A stretch of 64,000 bases of DNA from Prevotellaceae bacterium (lineage in GTDB: Bacteria > Bacteroidota > Bacteroidia > Bacteroidales > Muribaculaceae). The position numbers and the translations under genes were made by a program. Numbering within the stretch: the first letter of the stretch is position 1; every line of letters starts with the position of its first letter. The notes under the pieces are model-generated. The model searched no databases, was not told the origin of the DNA, and saw only the letters and a list, made by a program, of their open reading frames with translations. Shown here in pieces: positions 46,228 through 55,130 of this stretch. The stretch lies in the NCBI GenBank assembly GCA_021772015.1, contig JAETNS010000006.1:18098-82097 (forward strand). Direction: 5' to 3'.

Positions 46228-48498
46228 ATGATACTTCTCAACGCCGCCCCCGACTTCGAGGGGCTGATATCAGACCTCGCCTTTATCCTCCTTCTGGGCG
46301 CGATTGTCACCCTGATCTTCAAATGGATAAAACAGCCCGTCGTATTGGGCTACATAGTCGCCGGCTTCCTCGCCAGCCCCAACTTCACCCCCCTCCCCTC
46401 GGTGACCACCGAGAGCAACATCGAGTTCTGGGCCCAGATAGGGATCATAGTGCTGCTCTTCTCCCTCGGACTTGAGTTCAGCTTCAAAAAGCTGGTCAAC
46501 ACCGGCGGCTCTGCCGTGGTGACAGCCCTTATAATAGTAGTGGGGATGATGGCCACAGGGTTCGCCATAGGTCACCTGCTTGGTTTCACCCACATCAATA
46601 GCCTGTTTCTCGGAGGAATGCTCTCGATGTCCTCCACCACAATAATAATAAAAGCATTCACAGACCTTAATCTCCGCCAGAAAAAATTCGCCTCGCTCGT
46701 CTTCGCGGTGCTGATTGTCGAAGACCTTTTCGCGGTGGTGATGATGGTAGTGTTGAGTTCCATCGCCATCAACAACTCCGTCGAAGGGGCCGAGATGCTT
46801 ATGAGCGTCAGCAAACTGGTTTTCTTCCTCGTCATCTGGTTTCTTGTCGGGGTATATGTTCTCCCCTCCTTCCTCAACAAGACCCGCAGGTTTCTCAACA
46901 ACGAGACCCTGCTGGTGGTCTCGATGGGGCTGTGTCTCTCTATGGCGGTGTTCTCCGTGCTGTGTGGCTTCTCCCTCGCCCTCGGGGCATTCGTGATGGG
47001 GTCAATACTCGCCGGGACAAGCTACGCCGAACGTATCGAGCATGTCACCATGCCGGTCAAAGACCTCTTCGGGTCAGTCTTCTTCATCTCGGTCGGCATG
47101 ATGGTCCGGCCCGCCATCCTGGTCGAATACTGGTGGCCGATACTGTTGCTGTCGGCAGTCGTGATCGTAGGGATGATCCTCTTCGGGACATTCGGAATGC
47201 TCGTCACCGGGCAGACCCTGAAAGTGGCAATGGAGTCAGGCTTCTCCCTGACCCAGATCGGCGAGTTCGCCTTCATCATCGCCTCGCTCGGCATGAGCCT
47301 CGGTGTGCTGAGCCCCGAGATCTACCCTATCGTCGTGGCCGTATCCGTGATCACCACCTTCACCACCCCCTATTTCATCCGCATGGCCGACCCGGCCTAC
47401 CGGCTCGTCGAACGCCACCTGCCTCCCCGGCTCCACTTCCTGATAGACCGTTACATAGATGACGCGTCAGAAAGCGGAGGAAATGAAAACCGCCGGGCGT
47501 GGAGCGCGATGCTGCGCCGTTACCTCTGGCGCATAATGCTGTATTCGATAGTGCTAATAGCCATCTCGCTTGTCTGCAAGACATGGCTCCGGCCCGTAAT
47601 CGACGAAATGCTACCGTCATGGAGCCGCCTGCTGACAACCATCGTGACCCTTACCGCGATGGCTCCTTTCCTGCTCGCCCTCATCCTTCCCCCTGCCATG
47701 AACAGCTCCGACTCCGCCTCGCGCCTGTCAGCCAAACGGCTGAAAGTGCCGAGGGTCGTGCTGATGGTCTTCAGGATGCTCATAGCCCTCGGATTCATAA
47801 TATATACAATATCGGCCTCCTATTCCCTCCGGCTGGGAGTCCTTGTGGGAATCGCATTCTTTATCCTGCTGCTGTTGTTGCTTAGCCGCAAGCTTAACGC
47901 ACAGTTGCGCAACATCGAGACCCGTTTCCTCCGCAATCTCAACGAGCGTGACCTGCGGCGGTCAGGCAAGAACAACACCCTCGTCAGCGACCTCCATTTA
48001 GCCTACATACATGTCGGCTACGGCTGTCCGTTTGTCGGCGACAGACTGAAAAACAGCAATCTGCGCGGGCGTTACGGCATAGATGTGGTGACGATACAAC
48101 GCGGACCCGAGACAATGATAGTACCCTCGGGCGACACCCGCCTTTTCCCCGGCGACACAATCGGCGTGATCGGCACGGATGACCAGATATCCACCGTCCT
48201 GCCTGTCATCGAGGCCGAAGCCGACCCGACCGCCGACCAAAGCAACCCGCAGATCTCCGACCTGCGGCTGACCTCCATACTGTTGGAAGATAATTCTCCG
48301 CTGGTGGGCCAGACACTCGCGTCAGCCGATGTCCGCCGCAACTACAACACCCACGTCGTCGCCCTACGTCGCGGCGAGGAATTCATCGACCGTCCGGCCA
48401 CACTGCCCCTCCGCGCGGGCGACCGCCTGTGGATCGTCACTCCCGACACCGCCACCGCGTCGCGCCTCGCCGGCCCCTCCGCCACAAATGAGAAGTAA
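46228..48498 (+). CDS. CPA2-type cation:proton antiporter with two RCK_C domains
   Basis: 756 aa. Residues ~1-390 form the Na+/H+ exchanger domain of ~12 helices (IIVLLFSLGLEFSFKKL, MSSTTIIIKAF, EDLFAVVMM with the acidic transport residues, ISVGMMVRP). A second hydrophobic block at ~425-560 adds about four helices. Two cytoplasmic TrkA-C/RCK_C domains occur at ~590-650 and ~675-745 (GDTIGVIGTDDQI; AGDRLWIVTPD). KefB/YbaL-type proteins exchange K+ or Na+ for H+ under nucleotide or ligand control. No TrkA_N NAD-binding domain is visible, so gating probably uses other ligands. Confidence 0.9.
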   Translation: MILLNAAPDFEGLISDLAFILLLGAIVTLIFKWIKQPVVLGYIVAGFLASPNFTPLPSVTTESNIEFWAQIGIIVLLFSLGLEFSFKKLVNTGGSAVVTALIIVVGMMATGFAIGHLLGFTHINSLFLGGMLSMSSTTIIIKAFTDLNLRQKKFASLVFAVLIVEDLFAVVMMVVLSSIAINNSVEGAEMLMSVSKLVFFLVIWFLVGVYVLPSFLNKTRRFLNNETLLVVSMGLCLSMAVFSVLCGFSLALGAFVMGSILAGTSYAERIEHVTMPVKDLFGSVFFISVGMMVRPAILVEYWWPILLLSAVVIVGMILFGTFGMLVTGQTLKVAMESGFSLTQIGEFAFIIASLGMSLGVLSPEIYPIVVAVSVITTFTTPYFIRMADPAYRLVERHLPPRLHFLIDRYIDDASESGGNENRRAWSAMLRRYLWRIMLYSIVLIAISLVCKTWLRPVIDEMLPSWSRLLTTIVTLTAMAPFLLALILPPAMNSSDSASRLSAKRLKVPRVVLMVFRMLIALGFIIYTISASYSLRLGVLVGIAFFILLLLLLSRKLNAQLRNIETRFLRNLNERDLRRSGKNNTLVSDLHLAYIHVGYGCPFVGDRLKNSNLRGRYGIDVVTIQRGPETMIVPSGDTRLFPGDTIGVIGTDDQISTVLPVIEAEADPTADQSNPQISDLRLTSILLEDNSPLVGQTLASADVRRNYNTHVVALRRGEEFIDRPATLPLRAGDRLWIVTPDTATASRLAGPSATNEK

Positions 48499-48551
48499 CC
48501 AGTCGCATTCTTTGCATTCTGTCTGATTTTTTCGATTTTTTTTGGAAAAAA

Positions 48552-48583
48552 GTTGCATTGAATGTTTTTTTAAGTTACCTTTG
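48552..48583 (+). promoter_or_regulatory. Promoter of the 428-aa secreted protein
   Basis: GTTG (48552-48555), 20-bp spacer, TACCTTTG (48576-48583). The leader would be ~70 nt to the ATG at 48660, and the in-frame upstream ATG at 48558 lies before the -7 element, which rules it out as start. Confidence 0.75.
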
Positions 48584-48659
48584 CGCTGTGTATCACATCC
48601 CAGACTGTGTCCCCAGAATACTCTATACTATCAATAAATTCATTTACAAAGTCACGCAA

Positions 48660-49946
48660 ATGAAAAAATTCTACTCAATCATGCTTGCCGCTGCGACTAT
48701 CGCAGCATCAGCGACCGCCGGGGAACTCGTTCCTTCGCTCAAAACTGTCAACGCCAAGATCGACACCCGCAACGAAGCAGTATTGACTGCTGAAAACAGC
48801 TCTTTCCGCGCTCCTTCCTATGCTGCAGCCGAATATCCCGCTGATCTCGACGGTACAAGCGCGCTCTTTAAATTCACCATTCTTGAAGAGGACAAAAACG
48901 GCGTTCTACAGGAATATAGCTTCAGCCCCACTGTCACATTCTCCAATGCAGTTGTTGACGGAGAGGCCATCCAGTACACTATGACCAACTTCATCACCGG
49001 CTTATATAACGAGCAAGTGATCACGCCTGACCTCACTGTGGTATACTTCCCCTCAGCCGGCCTTCTCTATCTCCTCTCTGACCAGAATTTCGCCACTGTT
49101 CCCCTGACAAGCGGCGGCACAGCCGACATGAATCTGTGGATGGCAAATGGCGATCCTGAAATGGATGGTTATTACAGCCGTCTCAATGCCCAGTTCCAAT
49201 ATGAGGATGGAGCATTCAAGCTTGTAAACCCAATGGAAGTATGGTATGAAGATGAAGATGAGCCCACTACTTTCACCGCAAAAGGCCTTGCTCTCGGAAC
49301 CGTTATCAACAATGGTCTCACATTGTTCTGCGAATTTGCAGCAGATGACTTCGCCATCTACCCCGTTGCAGGAGGTGGAAATATGACCTTCATAATGACG
49401 AATAAGTCAGGAGCACAAGAGATGGATGCCTCCGTCGGTGCCGGAATTAATGGTGATGTTTTGACTGTATACAGCTTTGCAGGTATGTTTGATGTTCCCA
49501 TGACCATTGATGCCGCCGCAAAGACTCTTACCGCAAACAATGTACAGGTAACCTCCATCACCGATGTCAAGGCATATCTTTCAGAACAGGCCGCTGACGG
49601 ATCCAATGCCGCAGGAAGTCGCAAATATGTCCTGAAATCAACCTACACCGTGGCAGATGGCAAGACAACCGTAACCGTGCCCGACTGGAACGCATTCTAC
49701 TACCAGTTCGGAGTAGGCGAGGCCAGCTACTTCTGGCCCATGAGCAACACCAAGATCGTGTTTGACTTCGATCTCGACGAACTCGCTTCCGCCGGTGTTG
49801 ACGGTATCGCTGCCGACGCTGCTGTTGACGCAAACGCTCCTGTTGAGTACTTCAACCTCCAGGGCATCCGCGTTGCCACTCCCGAGGCAGGCCAGCTTCT
49901 GATCAAGCGTCAGGGCAACAAGGCTACCAAGGTAGTTATCCGCTAA
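48660..49946 (+). CDS. Secreted protein with short T9SS-type C-terminal motif
   Basis: 428 aa from the ATG at 48660. This start gives a clean signal peptide (MKKFYSIMLAAATIAASATA); the upstream in-frame ATG lies before the promoter. The mature protein is beta-rich (FSPTVTFSNAVVDG, YSRLNAQFQYEDG, DGKTTVTVPDWNAFYYQFG). The C-terminus VEYFNLQGIRVATPEAG ... LLIKRQGN ... KVVIR is the short sorting-motif type seen on many Prevotella and Muribaculaceae secreted proteins. Monocistronic between its own promoter and a strong terminator. Function not recognised. Confidence 0.8.
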   Translation: MKKFYSIMLAAATIAASATAGELVPSLKTVNAKIDTRNEAVLTAENSSFRAPSYAAAEYPADLDGTSALFKFTILEEDKNGVLQEYSFSPTVTFSNAVVDGEAIQYTMTNFITGLYNEQVITPDLTVVYFPSAGLLYLLSDQNFATVPLTSGGTADMNLWMANGDPEMDGYYSRLNAQFQYEDGAFKLVNPMEVWYEDEDEPTTFTAKGLALGTVINNGLTLFCEFAADDFAIYPVAGGGNMTFIMTNKSGAQEMDASVGAGINGDVLTVYSFAGMFDVPMTIDAAAKTLTANNVQVTSITDVKAYLSEQAADGSNAAGSRKYVLKSTYTVADGKTTVTVPDWNAFYYQFGVGEASYFWPMSNTKIVFDFDLDELASAGVDGIAADAAVDANAPVEYFNLQGIRVATPEAGQLLIKRQGNKATKVVIR

Positions 49947-49982
49947 ACAATCCCCGGCTTTAAGCCGAGAAATATACTCTAC

Positions 49983-50025
49983 GAAATCACTTCCGGCTTC
50001 TGCCGGAGGTGATTTCTGTTTTTTT
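49983..50025 (+). terminator. Rho-independent terminator
   Basis: A 15-bp stem GAAATCACTTCCGGC / GCCGGAGGTGATTTC (49983-49997 with 50002-50016, one G-T pair) with a 4-nt loop, followed by TG and T7. Closes the secreted-protein gene. Confidence 0.93.
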
Positions 50026-50097
50026 ATGATGACGATTTGCAGGAATTTTCGTATTTTCGCGTGTTATTATGTAGAATCATTTTTCCGAAAACCAGAT

Positions 50098-50556
50098 ATG
50101 GAGACATCCGACACACATATAAAGGTAAAGATCATCAACCGTTCCCACCATCCGATGCCGGAGTATGCCACTCCGGGAGCTTCCGGAATGGATGTCAGGG
50201 CATATCTTCCCGACAAACCGATCGTGCTCGGACCGTTGGAAAGGGCGTTGGTGCCTACCGGCTTGCGCATCCAGCTTCCTCGCGATTATGAATGCCAGAT
50301 CCGTCCCCGCAGCGGACTGGCCATAAAGCACGGCATATCGCTGGTGAACACTCCCGGCACTGTCGACAGCGACTACCGGGGGGAAATCGGCGTGATCATG
50401 ATAAACCTGTCCAACGAGCCGTTTACCATCAATGACGGGGAGAGGATATGCCAGATGGTCATAACCCGCTATACCCGCGTCAGCTGGGAGCCGGTCGAGC
50501 GGATCGACCAGACAGAGAGAGGAGAAGGGGCCTTCGGCCATACAGGAGTGAATTAA
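50098..50556 (+). CDS. dut: dUTP diphosphatase
   Basis: 152 aa from the ATG at 50098; an upstream in-frame ATG at 50026 is in the terminator tail and unlikely. All trimeric dUTPase motifs are present: GASGMDVRAYLP (1), PRSGLAIKHGI (2), NTPGTVDSDYRGEIGV (3), ERICQMVI (4) and RGEGAFGHTG (5). The enzyme removes dUTP and makes dUMP for thymidylate. It heads the conserved Bacteroidetes order dut, TPR, DUF4292, EnvC-like. Confidence 0.96.
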   Translation: METSDTHIKVKIINRSHHPMPEYATPGASGMDVRAYLPDKPIVLGPLERALVPTGLRIQLPRDYECQIRPRSGLAIKHGISLVNTPGTVDSDYRGEIGVIMINLSNEPFTINDGERICQMVITRYTRVSWEPVERIDQTERGEGAFGHTGVN

Positions 50557-50578
50557 GACAACTTTTGAAAGCGACAGC

Positions 50579-52360
50579 GTGAAACAACCACGATACGAAA
50601 GACTACTGCCATTGCTGCTTATTCTCCTGGTGTTCGCCGGGGGAAATGTCGTCACGCGCGGCAAAGGGAAAAAGGCAGAGAAGAATGTCACTCCCCGCGA
50701 GACCGAGGCAGAACGCAAAGCCGATTACATCTTCATGGAGGCGATGGCCCGCAACGCCGTCGGGGAGGATGACTCCTACTTCGAACTGCTGCGCGGCGCT
50801 TACGAGCTTGACACCACCGAGACCTCGATAGGCCAGAATCTCGGATATTACCTCATGGCCTTGGGGCGCAACGATTCCCTGATGGCCGTGAAAGGCTACG
50901 AGATGATGCGCCGCCATTTCGACCTGCATCCCGATGACTACTACAGCTCGATTTTCTTCGGGATGATAAACACCACTCTCGGCAACACCGACGAGGCGAT
51001 ACGCGTATGGTCAATCGTCGATTCCCTCAATCCCACAAAACCGGATGTGGCCGTCAAGCTCGTAGAGTCGTTACAGGAGAAACGCGACACCGCTTCATTG
51101 CGCCGGTCACTGACGATACTCGACCGCATCGAGCGCGCAGAGGGAAAAGACCTCGGCCTGACATCCCACAAGATAAGGGCGATGCTCGCTTTGGGCGACA
51201 CGGCCGCCTCCCTCGACGAGATCCGTTCGCTTATGGCCTCGTCGCCGCGAAATGCCCAGTACCAGTTGTACGCCGGCGACATTTTCATGGCTCTTGACCG
51301 CCCGGAGAAGGCGATCGAATATTACGACATGGCATGCGCCACAGACTCCACCAACGGTCTGGCATATTACAAACGCGCCCAATTCTATCTCAACCGTGGC
51401 GACTCCACAGCCTACGACCGGGAGATCAGCCGCGCCCTCCTTAAAGAGGATCTCGAGGTGGAGGCAAAGACCGAACTGCTGCGCGACTATGTAGGTCGTC
51501 TTTATGGCGACTCGCTCAAACGCCCCCAGATCAAAAACCTGTTCGAGACCCTGCTCACCCAACATCCCCATGAGGCAGGTTTCCGCGACCTCTATTCCTC
51601 ATACCTGATCGTCGCCGGAGACCTGCGCGGAGCCGCCGAGCAACAGGAGTATGCCGTCGACGCTGACCTTTCCAATGCCGGACGGTGGAGGTCGATCATG
51701 AGCCTCTACGGTCAGCTCGACGACTCCAAGACCGCCATCGAGACCGGCAAACGGGCTCTGGAGTTCCTGCCCGACGACGAAGTGATAAACCTCCTGATGG
51801 GAGCCAACTACCAGCAGCTAAAGGAATATGGCCCGGCGATGGATTATTTCCGGAAAGCTTTGTCTCTGGTCGACAAAGAGGATATCTCGACCCGGTCACA
51901 GCTTGTGGCCTCGATAGGGGATATATATTACGCCCGCGAGATGCCCGACTCGGCATTTGTCTATTATCGCGAGGCGGTCGATCTCGATCCCGACAATCTG
52001 TTGGCACTCAATAATTTCGCCTATTATCTCGCCGAGAATGACCAAGATCTCGACCTCGCCGAGCGTTACAGCGCGATCTGCGTGCGCGCCAACCCGGAAA
52101 ATGACACGGCCATCGATACCTATGCCTGGATTTTCTATAAGAAGAAAGACTATGTCAAAGCCAAGGAGTGGATCGACCAGGCGGTCAGCCTTGAGGAGGA
52201 GAAGCCCCAGTCCGATGTCCTCCACCATGCCGGAGACATATACTTCATGAACCAGCAGGTGGCCAAGGCTGTTGATTTCTGGGAGAAGGCCCTCAAGCTC
52301 GATCCTGACAACAAGATACTCAAAAAGAAGATCCGTCAGCGTACTCCTTTTGTCGAGTAA
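50579..52360 (+). CDS. Exported tetratricopeptide-repeat protein
   Basis: 593 aa from a GTG at 50579, 22 bp after dut. The N-terminus (MKQPRYERLLPLLLILLVFAGG) is a signal peptide or anchor. The rest is about a dozen TPR units (YQLYAGDIFMALDRPEKAIEYYDMA; NLLMGANYQQLKEYGPAMDYFRKAL; HHAGDIYFMNQQVAKAVDFWEKAL). Found next to dut and DUF4292 lipoproteins across Bacteroidetes; probably a periplasmic scaffold at the envelope (inference). No enzyme domain. Confidence 0.9.
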   Translation: MKQPRYERLLPLLLILLVFAGGNVVTRGKGKKAEKNVTPRETEAERKADYIFMEAMARNAVGEDDSYFELLRGAYELDTTETSIGQNLGYYLMALGRNDSLMAVKGYEMMRRHFDLHPDDYYSSIFFGMINTTLGNTDEAIRVWSIVDSLNPTKPDVAVKLVESLQEKRDTASLRRSLTILDRIERAEGKDLGLTSHKIRAMLALGDTAASLDEIRSLMASSPRNAQYQLYAGDIFMALDRPEKAIEYYDMACATDSTNGLAYYKRAQFYLNRGDSTAYDREISRALLKEDLEVEAKTELLRDYVGRLYGDSLKRPQIKNLFETLLTQHPHEAGFRDLYSSYLIVAGDLRGAAEQQEYAVDADLSNAGRWRSIMSLYGQLDDSKTAIETGKRALEFLPDDEVINLLMGANYQQLKEYGPAMDYFRKALSLVDKEDISTRSQLVASIGDIYYAREMPDSAFVYYREAVDLDPDNLLALNNFAYYLAENDQDLDLAERYSAICVRANPENDTAIDTYAWIFYKKKDYVKAKEWIDQAVSLEEEKPQSDVLHHAGDIYFMNQQVAKAVDFWEKALKLDPDNKILKKKIRQRTPFVE

Positions 52361-52394
52361 GTGCTATAATTTTTCAATTTTGACACAAAACATC

Positions 52395-53246
52395 GTGCTT
52401 AGAAACTGTCTGAAAATACTCCTGGCCATTATATTGGTCGGCGCATTGGCCGGTTGCCGTTCCCGGAAGGGATCAACAGGAGAAGATACCGGCTCACGCC
52501 AGGGAGTGGCCATACCGGCCAACACTGCCCTCAACAACCGTTACACCATGCTTGTCGAATCCTGGAAACCTTGGAGCGACATGGAGGTGGGGGTGAAACT
52601 AAGCCTTTCCTCTCCGGCCAAGATAAACGGCGCGGGAAAAGTCTGGATGAAACGCGGGGAATGGATATCGATATCAGTCAGGATGCTGGGCTTCGAAGTG
52701 GCCACACTATGGCTCGACAACGACTCCGTGGTGGCCGTCGACAAGTTCCACAAGAAATATGTGTCCGAACCGACCTCGCGACTGCTTGGCGAGGCTAATG
52801 TCACAATCGAGGATATACAGGACATCCTGACCGGGCGCGCTTTCCTCGCGGGAAAAGGGACACCGTCAGTGGCCGACCGCTCGGCGTTTGACTTCGAGCA
52901 GGCCCCAAACGGCTGGTTCCTTCTCCCCAAAGCCCAACCCGAGCGGTTTGACTACGGATTCCTCGCCTCCAACACCTCCAATGCCCTGCGTGGCGCGATA
53001 ATCGAGGTCAAGGATTTCGGATCGGTCTCGGCCAACTACAACGACCTGTTTGAAAGCCGCAACGGAGGATGGTTCGCTCAGGAGGTCGGCATAGAGACCT
53101 CCCGGGGAAAAAAGATCGCGGCCACCCTGAAATGGGATTTCAACGGAGCGAAGTTCAACACCGGAGTAATCAAGACATGCCGCATACCCGACAATTGCGA
53201 GCGTATCTCAATGTCATCACTGACATCACTGCTGAAAAATTTCTAA
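52395..53246 (+). CDS. DUF4292 lipoprotein
   Basis: About 283 aa. No ATG gives a sensible start: the only upstream in-frame ATG (52272) lies 88 bp inside the TPR gene. A GTG at 52395 (or TTG at 52380) opens a proper lipoprotein signal RNCLKILLAIILVGALAGC with lipid Cys at residue 21. The mature part is a LolA/LolB-like half-barrel pattern (MEVGVKLSLSSPAKINGAGKVWMKRGEW, SVRMLGFEVATLWLDNDSVVAVD), the known trait of DUF4292. A role in lipoprotein or lipid handling at the outer membrane is suggested by fold only. It precedes the EnvC-like gene by 27 bp. Confidence 0.85.
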   Translation: MLRNCLKILLAIILVGALAGCRSRKGSTGEDTGSRQGVAIPANTALNNRYTMLVESWKPWSDMEVGVKLSLSSPAKINGAGKVWMKRGEWISISVRMLGFEVATLWLDNDSVVAVDKFHKKYVSEPTSRLLGEANVTIEDIQDILTGRAFLAGKGTPSVADRSAFDFEQAPNGWFLLPKAQPERFDYGFLASNTSNALRGAIIEVKDFGSVSANYNDLFESRNGGWFAQEVGIETSRGKKIAATLKWDFNGAKFNTGVIKTCRIPDNCERISMSSLTSLLKNF

Positions 53247-53273
53247 ACCATCCCCATCTACCAATCATCCGCC

Positions 53274-55130
53274 GTGTCAAGGATTCTGACAATACTTCTT
53301 GCTTTCTTACTGCTGATTCTCCCCCTTGATTCCGCCTCACAACAAAGGCGGTCAGGGTCATCGCGCGCCAAGACCGAAGCTCCGGCAAAAAAGAGCGCGT
53401 CTTCCAAAAAGAAATCCACATCAAAAAAATCAAAGGGAGCAGCCAACTCCGGCAAGAAGAGATCGGGGTCGGCCGGCAAGGTCACTTCAAACCGATCCGA
53501 AAAGGAGGTCAGAAGAGACAAGTCAAAGGCTGAGACAGACATAAAGGAAACCCGTCGCCGGATTAAGGCCAACGCCGAGGAGACTTCGCGCAAACTAAGC
53601 CAGCTTAATCTCGTCGAGGGGGAAATCGAGGAGTGCAACAGCCGCATAGGGGTCATCTCGACCCGTCTCGACTCCATCAATTCCGGAATTTCGACACTCA
53701 ACGACTCGATCGAGACTCTTGACACCCATCTGCGCCAGATAACCGCTACCTACATAAAGGCCGTGAAACGTTCGCAGGGTCACCGTCAGCAGATGAGCGT
53801 ACTCGCTTTCATATTCTCCTCCGATTCTTTCGCGCAGGCATACCGCAGAGCGAGATACCTGCGTCAGTTCGCAAAATGGCGCGAAAAACGGGCAGGAGAG
53901 ATCACCGCCGCCAGGAAGCTTCTTGACGGTAAACGCCGTAGGCTCGCCTCTCTGGCTGATGCCGCCGCGAAATCGAAAAACGAGCTGTCGCGCGAACATG
54001 CCTCCCTCGTAAGGAAGCAGACGGAAACCTCAAATCTCATAGGTGAGTTGCGTCAGCAAGGCTCCGCCCTGAAAGAGGTGATGGCCGAGCAACGGGCCCG
54101 CGCCGCCGCTATCGAACGCGAACTTGAAAATGTCATAGCCCGCGAGGCCGCCAAACGTGAGGCGGCCCGAAAAGCAGCCGAAGCGGAGAGAGCCCGCAAG
54201 GAGGCCGAGGCGGAAGCAGCCAGAAAAGCGGCTACCGAAGAAGCAGCCCGTAAAGCCGCCGAGGAGGAAGCGGCCAGAAAGGCCCGCGAGGCAGCAGCTG
54301 CGGAAGAGGCAAAACGTGTGGCGGCTCAGGAAGCGGCCAGAAAGGAAGCGGCCGCAGAAGCTGCCCGAAAAGAGGCTGAAAAAGCTCAGAAAGAGGCCAA
54401 GCGTGAAGAGGAACGACGTGAGGCTGCCCGCAAGGCTGCAGAGGCGGAAGCGGCAAAAAAAGCCGCCAAAGAGGCCAAGGAAGCGGCCCGCAAGGCTGAA
54501 CAGGAGGCCAAACGCGCCGAAGCGGAGCGCAAGGCTGCTGAAGAGAAAAAACGGCGCGAGGAGAAACGGGCAAAGACAAAGCCTGTGAAACATGGCCAGA
54601 AACCGGGCGCGTCAACCGCCGCAGGCACAGCCGGCGGAGCGGAAGCCCCGACGTTGAGGACTCCCGCCCATTCCTCCGGCGCAGGCACAGACACCAAGGG
54701 TGTCGAGACAGGAGTGGATTTCGCATCGCTGAAAGGTACTCTCCCCTTCCCTATCGCCGGGCGTTACACTATAGTAAAACGATTTGGCCGTCAGCAACAC
54801 CCCTCCCTGCCGCATGTCGTGACAGACAATGCCGGGATCGATCTCGAAACCTCCAAAGGAGCTGCCGTGAGGAGCGTCTGCGACGGCGAGGTGTCGGCGG
54901 TCTTCCGTCCCGAAGGATATAACTCCGTGGTGGTAATACGTCACGGAAGCTATATGACCGTATATGCGAACCTCGCATCGGTATCAGTGACCACCGGGCA
55001 GAAAGTAAAAGCCGGACAGAATATCGGCGCGGTATTCTCCGACCCGAAAGACAACGGGCGCAGCGTCCTCCATTTCGAGGTGAGAAACGGCCGGCAGAAA
55101 GAGAATCCCGAGACATGGCTCCGCAGATAA
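53274..55130 (+). CDS. envC: EnvC-like murein hydrolase activator with degenerate M23 domain
   Basis: 618 aa from a GTG at 53274. Signal peptide, a Lys/Ser-rich stretch (~25-75), coiled coil ~80-290 (ETRRRIKANAEETSRKLSQL), an extended Ala/Glu/Lys/Arg helix of imperfect tandem repeats (~290-430), and an M23/LytM domain at ~495-618. The zinc and catalytic positions are altered: the usual HxGxD is N519-A-G-I-D523, the YAHL His is N566, and the HLH motif is V598-L-H600. It should therefore not cleave peptidoglycan but, like E. coli EnvC, activate amidases during division. Overlaps the flippase gene by 16 bp. Confidence 0.9.
   Translation: MSRILTILLAFLLLILPLDSASQQRRSGSSRAKTEAPAKKSASSKKKSTSKKSKGAANSGKKRSGSAGKVTSNRSEKEVRRDKSKAETDIKETRRRIKANAEETSRKLSQLNLVEGEIEECNSRIGVISTRLDSINSGISTLNDSIETLDTHLRQITATYIKAVKRSQGHRQQMSVLAFIFSSDSFAQAYRRARYLRQFAKWREKRAGEITAARKLLDGKRRRLASLADAAAKSKNELSREHASLVRKQTETSNLIGELRQQGSALKEVMAEQRARAAAIERELENVIAREAAKREAARKAAEAERARKEAEAEAARKAATEEAARKAAEEEAARKAREAAAAEEAKRVAAQEAARKEAAAEAARKEAEKAQKEAKREEERREAARKAAEAEAAKKAAKEAKEAARKAEQEAKRAEAERKAAEEKKRREEKRAKTKPVKHGQKPGASTAAGTAGGAEAPTLRTPAHSSGAGTDTKGVETGVDFASLKGTLPFPIAGRYTIVKRFGRQQHPSLPHVVTDNAGIDLETSKGAAVRSVCDGEVSAVFRPEGYNSVVVIRHGSYMTVYANLASVSVTTGQKVKAGQNIGAVFSDPKDNGRSVLHFEVRNGRQKENPETWLRR
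53355..54590 (+). repeat. Coding low-complexity Lys/Ala/Glu/Arg-rich repeats in the EnvC-like gene
   Basis: Two stretches are low complexity: the Lys/Ser block near 53360-53500 and the long imperfect (AARKAAEE)n helix near 54140-54590. The DNA repeats reflect the protein pattern; they are irregular and are not a CRISPR or VNTR with exact units. Confidence 0.7.

Noticed and set aside
50036..50059. TTTG ... TATTTTCG as a dut promoter
   Set aside because: The spacing is only 12 bp and the -7 box is off consensus. A promoter must exist after the terminator, but I cannot place it.
54140..54590. Repetitive DNA that could suggest a CRISPR array or VNTR
   Set aside because: The units are irregular, have no spacers, and encode one continuous Ala/Glu/Lys/Arg helix in the EnvC-like protein.
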